In this document: in pieces, positions 8,292 through 17,193 of the stretch
How the letters are laid out: every line of letters begins with the position of its first letter
Position numbering within the stretch: position 1 is the stretch's first letter
Assembly: GCA_963761475.1 (NCBI GenBank)
Contig: CAVXGT010000006.1
Location: forward strand, 310,001 to 374,000
Direction: 5' to 3'
From: Ga0077555 sp963761475
Lineage (GTDB): Bacteria; Pseudomonadota; Alphaproteobacteria; Rhizobiales; Hyphomicrobiaceae
Length of the DNA: 64,000 nt
Made by a program: the position numbers and the translations under genes
Notes under the pieces: generated by a model
The model's input: the letters and a program-made list of their open reading frames with translations, nothing else
Told to the model about the DNA's origin: nothing
Database searches by the model: none

Positions 8292-9074
8292 ATGTCCGAC
8301 GAGATCCAGATCGCCGCACGCGACGCGGTGCAGGTCATCACCATCAACCGGCCGGAGAAGAAGAACGCCCTGACGGCTGCGATGTACGACCGCATGACGA
8401 CGGCCCTCAAGTCAGCCCAGTCCGACGACGCCATCGCCGTCTCCGTCATCACCGGCAAGGACGGTGTCTTCTGCGCCGGCAACGACATCCAGGACTTCGC
8501 CAAACGCGCAACCAACCTCACCAGCCCCGGCGGCGCGTCGAGCTTCATTGCGACCCTGCCCACGCTCGATAAGCCCCTGATCGCAGCCGTGGATGGCCTC
8601 GCCATCGGCGTCGGCGTCACCATGTTGTTCCACTGCGACCTCGTCTATGCGAGCCCGCGCGCGAGCTTCCGCACGCCGTTCCTGGATCTGGGCCTCGTCA
8701 TGGAGGCAGCCTCGAGCTACCTAGCCCCCGCCATCATGGGCCACCAGCGTGCCTTCGAATTGCTGTGCCTCGGCGAGCCGTTCGATGCCGACGCGGCATT
8801 CCGCGCAGGCTTCGTCAACCGCGTTGTGCCGCCTGACCAACTCGAAACCGAGGCAGTGGCGGCGGCCGGCCGCCTTGCCGCCAAGCCGCGAGCCGCCTTG
8901 CTGGCGGCCAAGAAGCTCATGAGGCGCGGGACTCGGGAGCACACCCTCGAGCAGATGCAGCGCGAAGGCAGCATGTTCGCCGAACTCCTGCGCAGCCCCG
9001 AGGCCCGCGAGGCATTTGCAGCCTTCCTCGAGAAGCGCAAGCCAGACTTTGCAAAGGCGCGAGCCGGCGGCTGA
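8292..9074 (+). CDS. enoyl-CoA hydratase/isomerase family, likely delta3-delta2-enoyl-CoA isomerase
   Basis: A crotonase-fold protein of 261 residues. The oxyanion-hole parts are GVFCAGNDIQDF and GLAIGVGVTMLFHCDL. The hydratase glutamate of the first loop is absent. The segment FRTPFLDLGLVMEAASSYL carries a Glu where delta3-delta2-enoyl-CoA isomerases of the PECI group have theirs, so double-bond isomerisation in unsaturated fatty acid oxidation is the better guess. ATG 8292 follows AGGAAAGG; ATG 8253 after CGGAG and a TTG at 8226 are alternatives. It is in line with the CoA-binding gene, probably co-transcribed. Confidence 0.86.
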   Translation: MSDEIQIAARDAVQVITINRPEKKNALTAAMYDRMTTALKSAQSDDAIAVSVITGKDGVFCAGNDIQDFAKRATNLTSPGGASSFIATLPTLDKPLIAAVDGLAIGVGVTMLFHCDLVYASPRASFRTPFLDLGLVMEAASSYLAPAIMGHQRAFELLCLGEPFDADAAFRAGFVNRVVPPDQLETEAVAAAGRLAAKPRAALLAAKKLMRRGTREHTLEQMQREGSMFAELLRSPEAREAFAAFLEKRKPDFAKARAGG

Positions 9075-9130
9075 ACTCGGACGCCTTGCAACATCGGCTG
9101 CCCCGCCGTCAGGCCGTTATGTCGTGGGCG

Positions 9131-9892
9131 TCAGGCGGTAAACAGGCCAGTGCCGTTGCTGCGATTGCCCCGTGCGATCATTGCGCCCGCCGGGCGCCGG
9201 CGTAGCGTCGACGAGGCTACGCCCGGCCGCCCGAGCGCGGAAGAAATGATCTCCACGCCGCCCTCGATGACCCCCGCCCAATCCAACCCGTTGAACACGC
9301 GCGGCTCGCGCTCCGGCAGGCGTTCGCTGACGAGCGTTACCGGGAGATGCACAAAGCCGGTGCGCTGCGGCCGGCCGTGTTGGCGCGCAAGCTCGAGCGA
9401 ACGGTAGAGGAGGGCGTTGCACAAATATCCGCCGGCATCGCGGGAGATCTGGGCGGGCAGGCCCCGGCGCCGCAACCGCGTGACGATGTGCGAGGCCGGC
9501 AGCGTGGTCGGCAGGTAGTCCGGGCCATCGACGCTGATGCAGCAATCGGCCGGCAGAAGGCCGGCGGCATCCTCGCTCAGGCAACACACGTTGCGGCCAC
9601 GGGTCTCCACCTCGAAACCAGTGGCCCGGCTCGAAACACCGAAATGCAAGGCCACGGTCGGGCGAAGGTCGTCGATCAGCTCCTGCAGTAGTCCAAGGCT
9701 GCTCGCCCATTCCGTCGGCAGGATATACGCGGCAATGCGAACGCCGCCAAGTGCGCGCTGCGCCGCCTCCGCCAGTGGCGGTACCAGCACCGAGGTCGCA
9801 TTGGCCCCGACCGAAGGAAACGGGCCAAAGCCCGTCAGCAGAATGGTAGGGCGATCCGTTGAGTTTATGGGCATGGGTGAAGCGGATGGCAT
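9131..9892 (-). CDS. pcp: pyroglutamyl-peptidase I family cysteine peptidase (C15)
   Basis: A 253-residue protein of peptidase family C15, which removes N-terminal pyroglutamate from peptides in the cytoplasm. The catalytic triad is visible: Glu in GFEVETRGRN, Cys in AGGYLCNALLYRS and His in GFVHLPV. It is slightly longer than the usual 215 residues, with extra N- and C-terminal residues. No good ribosome binding site was found at either M1 (9892) or M7 (9874). It lies 68 bases downstream of meaB on the same strand and converges on the crotonase gene. Confidence 0.88.
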   Translation of the reverse strand: MPSASPMPINSTDRPTILLTGFGPFPSVGANATSVLVPPLAEAAQRALGGVRIAAYILPTEWASSLGLLQELIDDLRPTVALHFGVSSRATGFEVETRGRNVCCLSEDAAGLLPADCCISVDGPDYLPTTLPASHIVTRLRRRGLPAQISRDAGGYLCNALLYRSLELARQHGRPQRTGFVHLPVTLVSERLPEREPRVFNGLDWAGVIEGGVEIISSALGRPGVASSTLRRRPAGAMIARGNRSNGTGLFTA

Positions 9893-9960
9893 GATGAGGT
9901 TGATCGATGGTTTGAAAACGCGCTGCGTGCAAGCGGGCGTTCAGGGAGGAGGCGAATTGA

Positions 9961-11040
9961 TCATTCAGGCGGCCCCGTTGTCGCACTGGTGCCGCCGGCC
10001 GCAATCGGACTGACGCGCGCCAGGATCTCGGCGACGGCCTTGCCGGGCGTCAACCGCCCGGCGGCCACCTCGGCTTCCAGTTTTGGCAGGCGCTTGGCCA
10101 GATCGCTATCGCGCCGTACCAGGTCCATCAGGCGGTCCGCCAGCATGTCGCGCATCCACGAGACGGCCTGCCGGCTCCGCCGCTCGGCGCGCTCGCCGCT
10201 CGCCGTCATGATCCGCTGGTGTTCTTCGATTTTGTGCCACAGCTCGGCAAGGCCGAGGTTGTTCTGGCCCGAGATCGTCATCACCGGCGGCAACCAATTC
10301 CGGCTCGCCGGCGTCAGGATGTTGAGCGCCCCGCCATATTCCGCTGCCGCCCGGCTCGCGCGCTCGACATTGTCGCCATCGGCTTTGTTGATGGCAATCA
10401 TGTCGGCCAGTTCGATGACGCCCTTCTTGATGCCTTGCAGGTCGTCGCCGCCACCGGCCAGCAGCAGCACGAGAAAGAAGTCCACCATGTCCGCGACCGC
10501 GGTCTCCGACTGGCCGACGCCGACGGTCTCGACGATCACGATGTCGAACCCGGCAGCCTCCACCAGCGCCATCGTCTCGCGCGTGCGCCGTGCCACGCCA
10601 CCAAGCGTGCCCGATGTCGGCGACGGACGGATGAAGGCTGACGGTGACTGCGCCAGGCGCTGCATGCGAGTCTTGTCGCCGAGGATCGATCCGCCCGAGC
10701 GTCTGGACGTCGGGTCGACCGCCAGAACGGCGACCTTGTGGCCGGCCTCGATCAGATTCATGCCGAGTTGGTCGATGGTCGTCGATTTGCCAACGCCCGG
10801 AACGCCGGTGATGCCAATGCGCTGCGCTTCGGCCGTTTGCCCGAGTAGCGACTGCAGCAGCTCGCGCGCCCGATCCTGATCGCTGGCGCGGCCGCTTTCG
10901 ATCAACGTGATGGCGCGCGCCAGCATAGCCCGGTTACCCGCGCGCACGCCGGCAGCCAGCTCGTCGATCGAGGGACCCGCCGTCGGGCTGTTTGCGCCTG
11001 CGGCCTTCTCCCGTGCTGTTCGTGCCTGCGGAATCATCAT
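9961..11040 (-). CDS. meaB: methylmalonyl-CoA mutase-associated GTPase MeaB
   Basis: A G3E-class P-loop GTPase that guards and reloads B12-dependent acyl-CoA mutases (methylmalonyl-CoA or ethylmalonyl-CoA mutase). Visible motifs are Walker A GVPGVGKST, VDPTSRRSGGSILGDKTRM, the switch segment ETVGVGQSE and the base-recognition motif NKADGDN. The length, about 359 residues, is slightly above the 330 typical. The start at 11040 is chosen for a GAGG eight bases upstream; ATG 11046 and 11037 are close alternatives. The mutase genes are not in this window. It probably leads a two-gene operon with pcp. Confidence 0.93.
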   Translation of the reverse strand: MMIPQARTAREKAAGANSPTAGPSIDELAAGVRAGNRAMLARAITLIESGRASDQDRARELLQSLLGQTAEAQRIGITGVPGVGKSTTIDQLGMNLIEAGHKVAVLAVDPTSRRSGGSILGDKTRMQRLAQSPSAFIRPSPTSGTLGGVARRTRETMALVEAAGFDIVIVETVGVGQSETAVADMVDFFLVLLLAGGGDDLQGIKKGVIELADMIAINKADGDNVERASRAAAEYGGALNILTPASRNWLPPVMTISGQNNLGLAELWHKIEEHQRIMTASGERAERRSRQAVSWMRDMLADRLMDLVRRDSDLAKRLPKLEAEVAAGRLTPGKAVAEILARVSPIAAGGTSATTGPPE

Positions 11041-11285
11041 GCTCATACCCTCAGGATGAGGCTGAATGCGGACTGTCGCAAGTTCCCCGCGGCCAGCCCG
11101 GCCATCCATCCTGCAGCGGGGAAAATCCACGCCATTCACTGGCAATCTAATGCGAATGATCTACAAGTCGACGATGTCCACGCCCGCGGCTGTCGTCGGA
11201 TCGCACCTTCGCCAATCGTGCGCCACACTCTTTGGGCATTTTGGCACATAAGTTCCAGTGTTCCGGAAATAGTGGGGATCCGAAC

Positions 11286-13172
11286 ATGTTTTTGAAGCAT
11301 TTCGCGCGTGCCATGACGGCGTTGGCCATCCTGGTGGTGGGCGCTGCCTCGCTCCCGGCGACAGTACGGGCGCAAACGTCTCGCATCGAGAAAATCGACA
11401 GCACCGCCGTGACCGGTTCGGCTTACGCGCGCTTGCGCCGCCTCACCTACGACCAGTGCGAGAAGCGCTGCCTCTCCGACAGGCGTTGCGTCGCGCTGGA
11501 GTTTCACGAAGGCGAGGCGGGCCGCCGGCGGTCCTTCAATTGTGCGTTGTTCAGTTCGATTGGCCAAACCCGCAAGGCCGCCAATACGATCGTCGGGCTG
11601 AAACGTACGGAGACCGTTAGGAAATCGGTCGAACCCGAGCGTAGGGCCTACCGCCGCGTTGCGCCGCAGCCGCCGCCCCCCAGGCCGTCGCCGTCCATCA
11701 CCAGCCGGGATCCCGCCAGGAACTCGGGCTCGAGTGGCCCCACCATCGGCACCGGGCGCGTATCTCCCGGCCAAGGCTATGGCAGTGGTTATGGCACAGG
11801 CCCGCAGCCCTCGGTGCCGGCTTATCGGCGAAAACCACTCAGTGAGGAGAGTGAGCGCAGCGCCCAGTCGCAAGCCGAGCTAGCCGCCCGCGCCGCAGCC
11901 GAAGCACGCGCTCGGGCCGAAGCCGAAGCACGCGCCCGCGCCCAGGAATCGCAACGTCGGGCTACCTCCCCGTCCCCGTCGGCGAGCCCGGACACCCGAG
12001 AACCCCGCGCTGGTGCCTCCCGTAGCATAGCCTCCGACAGGACCCGCAGCGTGGCGCCTGCACCGGCGGTAACCGCTCCCTCACCCTCCCCCGTCGAGGC
12101 TGCGCCCGCCGCGGCACCCGCCCCGCCTGACCCCGCTCTCGGCTACCACATCGTGCCGGTCTTCTACGGCACCGACCGCGATCGCAAGGATACCGCCAAG
12201 CGCATCGTCTATGGCGCCGACCGCGCCCGGCGCCTCGAGATGGGCCAAGCGCTCGTCACCGTGCCCTTGAGCCACAAGGTGCCCAATATCGAGCGCCCCT
12301 CGGCCTGGACGCTGCCGTGGTTCGGCACCGTCTGGCAGGGAAAGGAAGATCCCAAGCAACATTTCACTATCAAGGAGATCAAGGCCCTCGGCAAGGATGC
12401 GCTGCTGGAGCTTGTTCGCAAACGGCTCGCGGAATCAGCTTCCTTCAAGGATCAGGCGTTGGTCTTCATCCACGGCTACAACGTCGGCTTCGATGATTCC
12501 CTCTACCGTACCGCGCAGATCACCTACGATCTGCAGTTCGACGGTGCCGCCTTTACCTACAGTTGGCCCTCCGGCACCGGCTGGACCAGCTATCCCTATG
12601 ATCGCGATAGCGCCCAGCAGGCCGAACCCTATCTCTACCAGTTCCTGCAGATGGTGCAGAACGAGACCGGCACCAAGAGCATCAACATCATCGCCCACTC
12701 CATGGGTAATCAGATCCTGCTCCAGGTCCTGCGCGACCTGAAGCGCCGCAGTCCGGCGGTCTCCAACATCAATCAGATCGTGCTTGCGGCTCCCGATGTC
12801 GACCGCGATGCCTTCGAATTCCTGGCCTCCGAAATCCGCGGCATCGCCAAGGGCATCACACTTTACGCCTCGGCCAGCGACAAAGCGCTGGACGCCTCGC
12901 GCATCTTCGCAGGCAATCGCCCCCGTGCCGGTGACGTGCCGTCTCCGCCCGAGTCGCCGGTCGTGGTGGCCGGCATCGACACCATCGATATTTCGGCCGT
13001 CTCGACCTCTTACCTCGCCCTCAATCACTCGAGCTACGCCGAGCACACCGAGCTGTTGACCGATCTCAATCACCTGATCCGCACCGGGCTGCGGCCGCCG
13101 AATCTGCGCATCACCGCCTATCGACGGATCGACGCGCCGAGCGGCGGCAGCTACTGGCGCTATGGCAATTGA
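11286..13172 (+). CDS. exported PAN-domain/DUF900 alpha/beta hydrolase
   Basis: A 628-residue protein in four parts: signal peptide (residues 1-29), a PAN/apple-like Cys-rich domain (YDQCEKRCLSDRRCVALEF, then NCALF), a long Pro/Ala/Arg-rich linker (about residues 115-295), and a DUF900-type alpha/beta hydrolase domain. The hydrolase part has VFIHGYNVGFDD, the nucleophile elbow IIAHSMGNQ (AHSMG instead of GxSxG), VLAAPDVDRD and a C-terminal NHSSYAEH. The linker suggests passage through or along peptidoglycan. The substrate is unknown; esterase or lipase activity is inferred. It is a stand-alone gene, divergent from meaB. Confidence 0.85.
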   Translation: MFLKHFARAMTALAILVVGAASLPATVRAQTSRIEKIDSTAVTGSAYARLRRLTYDQCEKRCLSDRRCVALEFHEGEAGRRRSFNCALFSSIGQTRKAANTIVGLKRTETVRKSVEPERRAYRRVAPQPPPPRPSPSITSRDPARNSGSSGPTIGTGRVSPGQGYGSGYGTGPQPSVPAYRRKPLSEESERSAQSQAELAARAAAEARARAEAEARARAQESQRRATSPSPSASPDTREPRAGASRSIASDRTRSVAPAPAVTAPSPSPVEAAPAAAPAPPDPALGYHIVPVFYGTDRDRKDTAKRIVYGADRARRLEMGQALVTVPLSHKVPNIERPSAWTLPWFGTVWQGKEDPKQHFTIKEIKALGKDALLELVRKRLAESASFKDQALVFIHGYNVGFDDSLYRTAQITYDLQFDGAAFTYSWPSGTGWTSYPYDRDSAQQAEPYLYQFLQMVQNETGTKSINIIAHSMGNQILLQVLRDLKRRSPAVSNINQIVLAAPDVDRDAFEFLASEIRGIAKGITLYASASDKALDASRIFAGNRPRAGDVPSPPESPVVVAGIDTIDISAVSTSYLALNHSSYAEHTELLTDLNHLIRTGLRPPNLRITAYRRIDAPSGGSYWRYGN

Positions 13173-13360
13173 TAAGTCGGCAGGGGGCCGTCGCGGGGCC
13201 CCTGGCACGCCGTAGATGCAGTCCCCCGCCCCATGGGCATGGGGATGAGGCGTCACACCCAGCCCAATGCGCCCTCGGGGCGACATCCGGCGAAATGCGC
13301 CCGATTGCTGCAATCACACCGTTATGCTTAACCCGTCGTTTACTCCATCACCGCATGATC

Positions 13361-13374
13361 GGCAGCATGCTGCC
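13361..13374. promoter_or_regulatory. 14-bp perfect palindrome upstream of the TIR-like gene
   Basis: GGCAGCATGCTGCC is a perfect palindrome 47 bases before the start codon at 13421. Its place fits an operator for the downstream gene, but no regulator family is indicated. The rest of the 248-base gap (13173-13420) holds no gene. Confidence 0.3.
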
Positions 13375-13420
13375 TTAGATTTGGCAGCTCCCGCGCATCT
13401 CGAGCCGATATGAACCCAAG

Positions 13421-14023
13421 ATGATCAGTGTTTTTCGCATTTATCTCGGCCAGGCGTGGATCGCCTCGGGACGGGACAAGGCGCTGGTCGCGCATCTCGA
13501 TACGTTGCCTGATTTTTTCTACCGCGTGAGCCGCCCGCCGGAAGATGCCGATGCCACCAGTGGCTCTGCCCTCGAGCGACGGGCCATCGCCCGTATCGGC
13601 ATGACGCACGCCCACGTCCTGGTCCTGCCGGCTGACGCCAGCCTCATTGCCCCCAATTGGTCCGGCGTCGAGCTTGAGATCGCCCTGACGGGCTTGCGCC
13701 AGCGCATACCGATTGTCGCCATCTACGGCTCCGGCGAGGCGCAGCAGGAAACCTTGATCACCCGCGCCGCCGACGCCACGTCCGCCTGGGACGCCAAGGA
13801 CATCGGCTGTGCAATCCTCCAGGTCGTCGAGACGGAAGCCATTGCACGCAGGAAGCGGATCGCCCAGCTCGATGCGGTCACCGACATGGTCATGCATCGC
13901 GATGCGATCGGCCACGACCACAAAGCCAGTCGGCCGTCGGCGGCAGGCGCGGCTCGCACCTTGCCGGTCGAGGCGATCACCAAGGCCTATACGGCATTCA
14001 AGTCCTCGACATCCAAGACCTGA
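13421..14023 (+). CDS. TIR-like (ThsB/DUF1863-type) domain protein
   Basis: A 200-residue protein without signal or membrane segment. Residues 1-110 follow the TIR-like flavodoxin pattern: a first strand FRIYLG, helix ASGRDKALVAHLD, a core strand HAHVLVLPADA, the NWSGVELEIAL helix and strand IPIVAIYG. Glu84 of W-S-G-V-E matches the place of the catalytic Glu in NAD-cleaving TIR domains. The C-terminal 90 residues are polar and unrecognised. Such domains sense or make NAD-derived signals in Thoeris-type immunity, but no ThsA partner is adjacent. Assignment rests on pattern only; the ribosome binding site is weak. Confidence 0.6.
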   Translation: MISVFRIYLGQAWIASGRDKALVAHLDTLPDFFYRVSRPPEDADATSGSALERRAIARIGMTHAHVLVLPADASLIAPNWSGVELEIALTGLRQRIPIVAIYGSGEAQQETLITRAADATSAWDAKDIGCAILQVVETEAIARRKRIAQLDAVTDMVMHRDAIGHDHKASRPSAAGAARTLPVEAITKAYTAFKSSTSKT

Positions 14024-14102
14024 AGAAGTCGGTCATTGGCAGCGACAATCGTTCCGTCTGGTCATGGCCATGGCGGAGCCGCACCGGCCGCGCCATCACG
14101 CC

Positions 14103-15062
14103 TCAGTGCGAATCGTCGAGCTCCAGGTTTTCCACCTGCAGCCGCTCCAGTCCCCGTGGAGCAAAGTACGGCACGAAGCCGAGCTCGAGGATCTCGGTTC
14201 GCGTCCGCTCGATCACGGTGGGATCTTTCAGGTACTCCACCACCATGATGTGCTTGCCCGCACTGAGCGCGATCTGCAACTGCGCGACGCTGTACTTGAT
14301 CATGCCGGATTCATTGCGCCGACCGTCCCCGTTGACGCCGAAGAATAGATCCTCCTTCGCGATCGCATCGATGGCGCTGAGGTAGGCGGGCTCGCTGGCG
14401 AGGTCCTCGGCATTCTGCGCCACGATCAGCATCGAGGGGTGGAGGCGGCGGGCGGCACGCGAGATTTCCTGCACGAGCCGGATCATCTGCGCGCGAGGCG
14501 TGCTGCCGTCGGCGTTCGTGCCTTTTGGAAAGTCCTGATAGACGTCGATTCTGTCGAGGTAGATGCCGTCGAACCCAAGCTCGACGATCTTCTTCACATA
14601 GCTATCGACAGCATCCTCGAACAAGATGCTCTTCCATTCATCGTTCCAGAATCGGACCCGGAAATTACCGCGCCACTGCTTGTTTTCCGTCCAGATCCAG
14701 TCTGGTCGCTTGCCGCCCGCGCAGCAGCGTTGCCAGTAGTGCCGATAGACCTCGGCCTCGCCGATCGACAGGTAGGAGAGGATGAGGCGGCGCTTGCCAT
14801 AGGGCATGGTCCGCAACCGCTCGATCTCGCGTCGCCCGCCGCCGAAAAAGGCGTCCATGACGATCACGTCGTAGCTGGTGTTGCCGAGCTCTCGCGGCTT
14901 GGCGCCCTGCAACTGGTAGGTCCAGTTGGAGGAGAAATGAAGCAATTGCCTGAGATCCGTCGCGGCCGCTCGTTGAGCGACAGCCTGCCTGCTCATGCCC
15001 GCCGCGATACCTATCGCGATGCAGATCAACAGCGCCGCCGCGCGCCAACGGCTCGTAGACAT
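14103..15062 (-). CDS. exported GH114-type protein, second copy
   Basis: A 319-residue paralogue of the protein at 6407-7393. After a signal peptide (AALLICIAIGIAAGMSRQAVAQ) the same barrel motifs recur in order: WTYQLQ, LILSYLSIGEAEVYRHYW, ELGFDGIYLDRIDVYQD, IVAQNAEDL and MVVEYLKDP. The Asp residues of GIYLDRID are the candidate active-site acids. ATG 15062 follows AGAGG; the frame extends upstream to 15128 without a better start. It converges on the TIR-like gene. A second copy within 8 kb suggests specialised roles on different glycans. Confidence 0.85.
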   Translation of the reverse strand: MSTSRWRAAALLICIAIGIAAGMSRQAVAQRAAATDLRQLLHFSSNWTYQLQGAKPRELGNTSYDVIVMDAFFGGGRREIERLRTMPYGKRRLILSYLSIGEAEVYRHYWQRCCAGGKRPDWIWTENKQWRGNFRVRFWNDEWKSILFEDAVDSYVKKIVELGFDGIYLDRIDVYQDFPKGTNADGSTPRAQMIRLVQEISRAARRLHPSMLIVAQNAEDLASEPAYLSAIDAIAKEDLFFGVNGDGRRNESGMIKYSVAQLQIALSAGKHIMVVEYLKDPTVIERTRTEILELGFVPYFAPRGLERLQVENLELDDSH

Positions 15063-15448
15063 GCCCGCCTCTTGCTCGTCGCTCGTCGTCGTCTCTTCGT
15101 GGCCGGAAACCCCAGATACACGCGCCACGCATGGTCATAATCGAGTTCGCACACCGAAACCAGTGCGCTTCGCGGGCTCTCGTGAGCGCTGCACCCGTAC
15201 TACTAGCCTGGCAATTGGGCAGTGTGCGGGCAAGCCGCACAGTTGGCGATCAATCAGCCTGTGTCGCGGGTTTGCCGACACTGACCCAAAGATGCGAGCG
15301 AAAGCGCTGCATCAAATAAAGAAGCGCCGGCACGAAGCTCTGATCGTGCCGGCGCAGATGTCTGTAACGTGAACTCGGCGAACCGTCTGGCAGTCTCGAC
15401 GTGTCGACCGCTGCCAGAAATCTTCCGGCCACGAGGCACTCGGCAGAC
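15063..15448. other. intergenic stretch between the GH114 gene and the NUDIX regulator
   Basis: About 386 bases. It should hold the promoter of the leftward GH114 gene near 15063-15250, not recognisable by eye, and it contains the terminator of the leftward ygfZ-tag-HD-regulator operon at 15310-15355. No gene is supported. Confidence 0.5.
15310..15355 (-). terminator. Rho-independent terminator of the ygfZ operon
   Basis: A perfect 12-bp stem (GCGCCGGCACGA at 15324-15335 with its complement at 15344-15355) and an 8-nt loop. On the minus strand it is followed by TTCTTTATTTG. It lies 94 bases past the stop codon of the NUDIX regulator gene. Confidence 0.85.
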
Positions 15449-16483
15449 TCAGGCCGCTCGACCCGGCCTCACGTGCACGCCCGGCGCCGGTTGCTCGAGC
15501 AGCACCTCACGCCGGAACCTAAACGTCTTGGCTGGCCGCCCACCCGTGTTGTTGCGGATCTCGCCAGTTGCCTCCACCAGTTTGGTTCCTTCCACCAGTC
15601 TGCGGAAGTTCTGCTTGTGGAGCGTCGGACCGAGCACGGCCTCGACTGTACGCTGCAACTCGAACAGCGTGAACTCGTCCGGCAGCAACTCGAACACCAC
15701 TGGCCGATAGCGGATCTTGGCGCGCAGCCTACCCAGTGCCGCAGCCATCAATCGCCGTTCGCCCTCGGAGAGCAGCAGAGCTGCCTCCGGAAGTTCCACG
15801 CCGGCTTCCACCACCAGATCGAAGCGGTCGACGACGCGTTGGTCGTCCCAGCTACCGCCCGTCGTGCCGAACGCGCAACGGATGCGTTCGATGCGGTTCG
15901 CAGCCAAAGCCTCGTCGTTGCCGGCAGCCGCCGCCCAACGCTCAAGTTCCGGCAGTACACGATCCGACAGGATGCTTGGACGACCCTTTCGGAAGTCCTC
16001 CCAAGGCAACATGTCGTAGCAGCGCAGCCAACGACCGGGACGATCCCTGTAGCCGCCTGGCTCACGCATCAGCGCGATATAGCTCACAGACAGAACGCGT
16101 GAGCCCTGTCGTGCTTCGCTACGAATCGCGCCGCGAGCAGCAACGTGATCGTAATCTGTAAGCAACTGCTCTGCGAACCCCAGTGAACGTCCCGTGGCGC
16201 CGAGCACGGCTTCACGCAACGCCGTTTCCAGGCACGGTTGTGCCGAAGGGTTGAAACGCACGGACGGGAGCGATGCTTCGCTGCCCGTTTTTGCAAGCCG
16301 GTCGTTGCCAACTAGAACAACCGGCTGCTCGTCTTGCACCGACAGCACAACGGCTGTCAGGCACACCGTCAAGAGATCTTCATGATGGCGATCCGATTGC
16401 CTCCCCAGGTCGTCGGATTCCATCCAGCTCTCGCCCCCCGCAACAGTCGGGGCTATCGCCCCACGCGTAATGTCATCATGCAT
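15449..16483 (-). CDS. NrtR-like NUDIX-winged helix transcriptional regulator (NAD regulator)
   Basis: A 344-residue protein with an N-terminal NUDIX-like domain (residues 40-190) and a C-terminal winged helix. The C-terminal signature is strong: FELLPDEFTLFELQRTVEAV, HKQNFRRLVEG and TGGRPAKTFRFR match NrtR regulators, which bind ADP-ribose and control NAD synthesis genes. The canonical NUDIX box is degenerate: the helix after LETALREAVLGATGRS lacks the REUXEE core, so hydrolysis is unlikely, as in other NrtR proteins. AAGGAGAG precedes ATG 16483. It is the last gene of the ygfZ-tag-HD operon, 80 bases after the HD gene. Confidence 0.82.
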   Translation of the reverse strand: MHDDITRGAIAPTVAGGESWMESDDLGRQSDRHHEDLLTVCLTAVVLSVQDEQPVVLVGNDRLAKTGSEASLPSVRFNPSAQPCLETALREAVLGATGRSLGFAEQLLTDYDHVAARGAIRSEARQGSRVLSVSYIALMREPGGYRDRPGRWLRCYDMLPWEDFRKGRPSILSDRVLPELERWAAAAGNDEALAANRIERIRCAFGTTGGSWDDQRVVDRFDLVVEAGVELPEAALLLSEGERRLMAAALGRLRAKIRYRPVVFELLPDEFTLFELQRTVEAVLGPTLHKQNFRRLVEGTKLVEATGEIRNNTGGRPAKTFRFRREVLLEQPAPGVHVRPGRAA

Positions 16484-16563
16484 GGGTTCTCTCCTTGAGC
16501 GAAAATGTTATGCCAAGGAATTGGGCCGATTTCTGGTGCAATTGGGGCGCAACTAAGATCGGG

Positions 16564-17193
16564 TCAGCGGCCGCCAGCCGCTTTTGAGAGCAATTCGTGC
16601 CGCTCGAGAAACGCGCTTTGCGCCATTTCGACCGCAATTGCCTCGAGTTTCGCCAGCGTCCCGGCGAGGGGCTCTGGGAGATCGATTTCAGGCCCAAAAA
16701 ATTCTCGCGCTTCCTCCAATGTGAAGCCTGCGAGCCGTGTCGCCTCGTGAAAGGCAGCTATTCGATCGGCATTTTTGATTGCCGCGCGCACTGATTCGGG
16801 GAGTGGGTAGGGTACCGAGAAGCGAATGTGGATGGCCTCCAGCAGGCGGTCCTCGAAGGCTTTGTAATCGAGCCCGATCGCAGCCTTGAATGGACTGATC
16901 AGGTCGCCCACCACATATTCCGCGCCGTCGTGCAGCAGGCTCGCCAGCCGATGTTCCGGCACAAACTCCGGCTCCAGGGCCGCCACGATATCATCGACGA
17001 GGACGGCATGCTGCGCCACCGAGAAGGCGTGCCGGCCAACCGTTTGTCCATTCCATCGTGCAACGCGCGCAAGCCCATGCGCGATATCCTCGATTTCGAT
17101 GTCCTGCGCCGAGGGGTTGAGCAGGTCCAGCCGCCTTCCCGACAGCATGCGCTGCCAGGCGCGAGGTGGTCCGCTGTGCGCACGGTTGGTCAT
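16564..17193 (-). CDS. HD-domain phosphohydrolase (YfbR/HDDC2-like nucleotidase)
   Basis: A 209-residue HD-domain protein. The metal ligands appear as GRHAFSVAQHAVLVDD (His), LLHDGAEYVVGD (His-Asp) and the later ADRIAAF (Asp), the layout of YfbR-type 5'-deoxynucleotidases. It probably dephosphorylates nucleoside monophosphates. The start at 17193 is firm because it overlaps the tag stop codon in an ATGA arrangement. In line with the NAD regulator it could serve nucleotide or NAD turnover. Confidence 0.87.
   Translation of the reverse strand: MTNRAHSGPPRAWQRMLSGRRLDLLNPSAQDIEIEDIAHGLARVARWNGQTVGRHAFSVAQHAVLVDDIVAALEPEFVPEHRLASLLHDGAEYVVGDLISPFKAAIGLDYKAFEDRLLEAIHIRFSVPYPLPESVRAAIKNADRIAAFHEATRLAGFTLEEAREFFGPEIDLPEPLAGTLAKLEAIAVEMAQSAFLERHELLSKAAGGR

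Noticed and set aside
13421..14023. Reading the TIR-like gene as a Thoeris defence system
   Set aside because: No ThsA-like SIR2 or SLOG effector is next to it; neighbours are an exported hydrolase and a GH114 protein.
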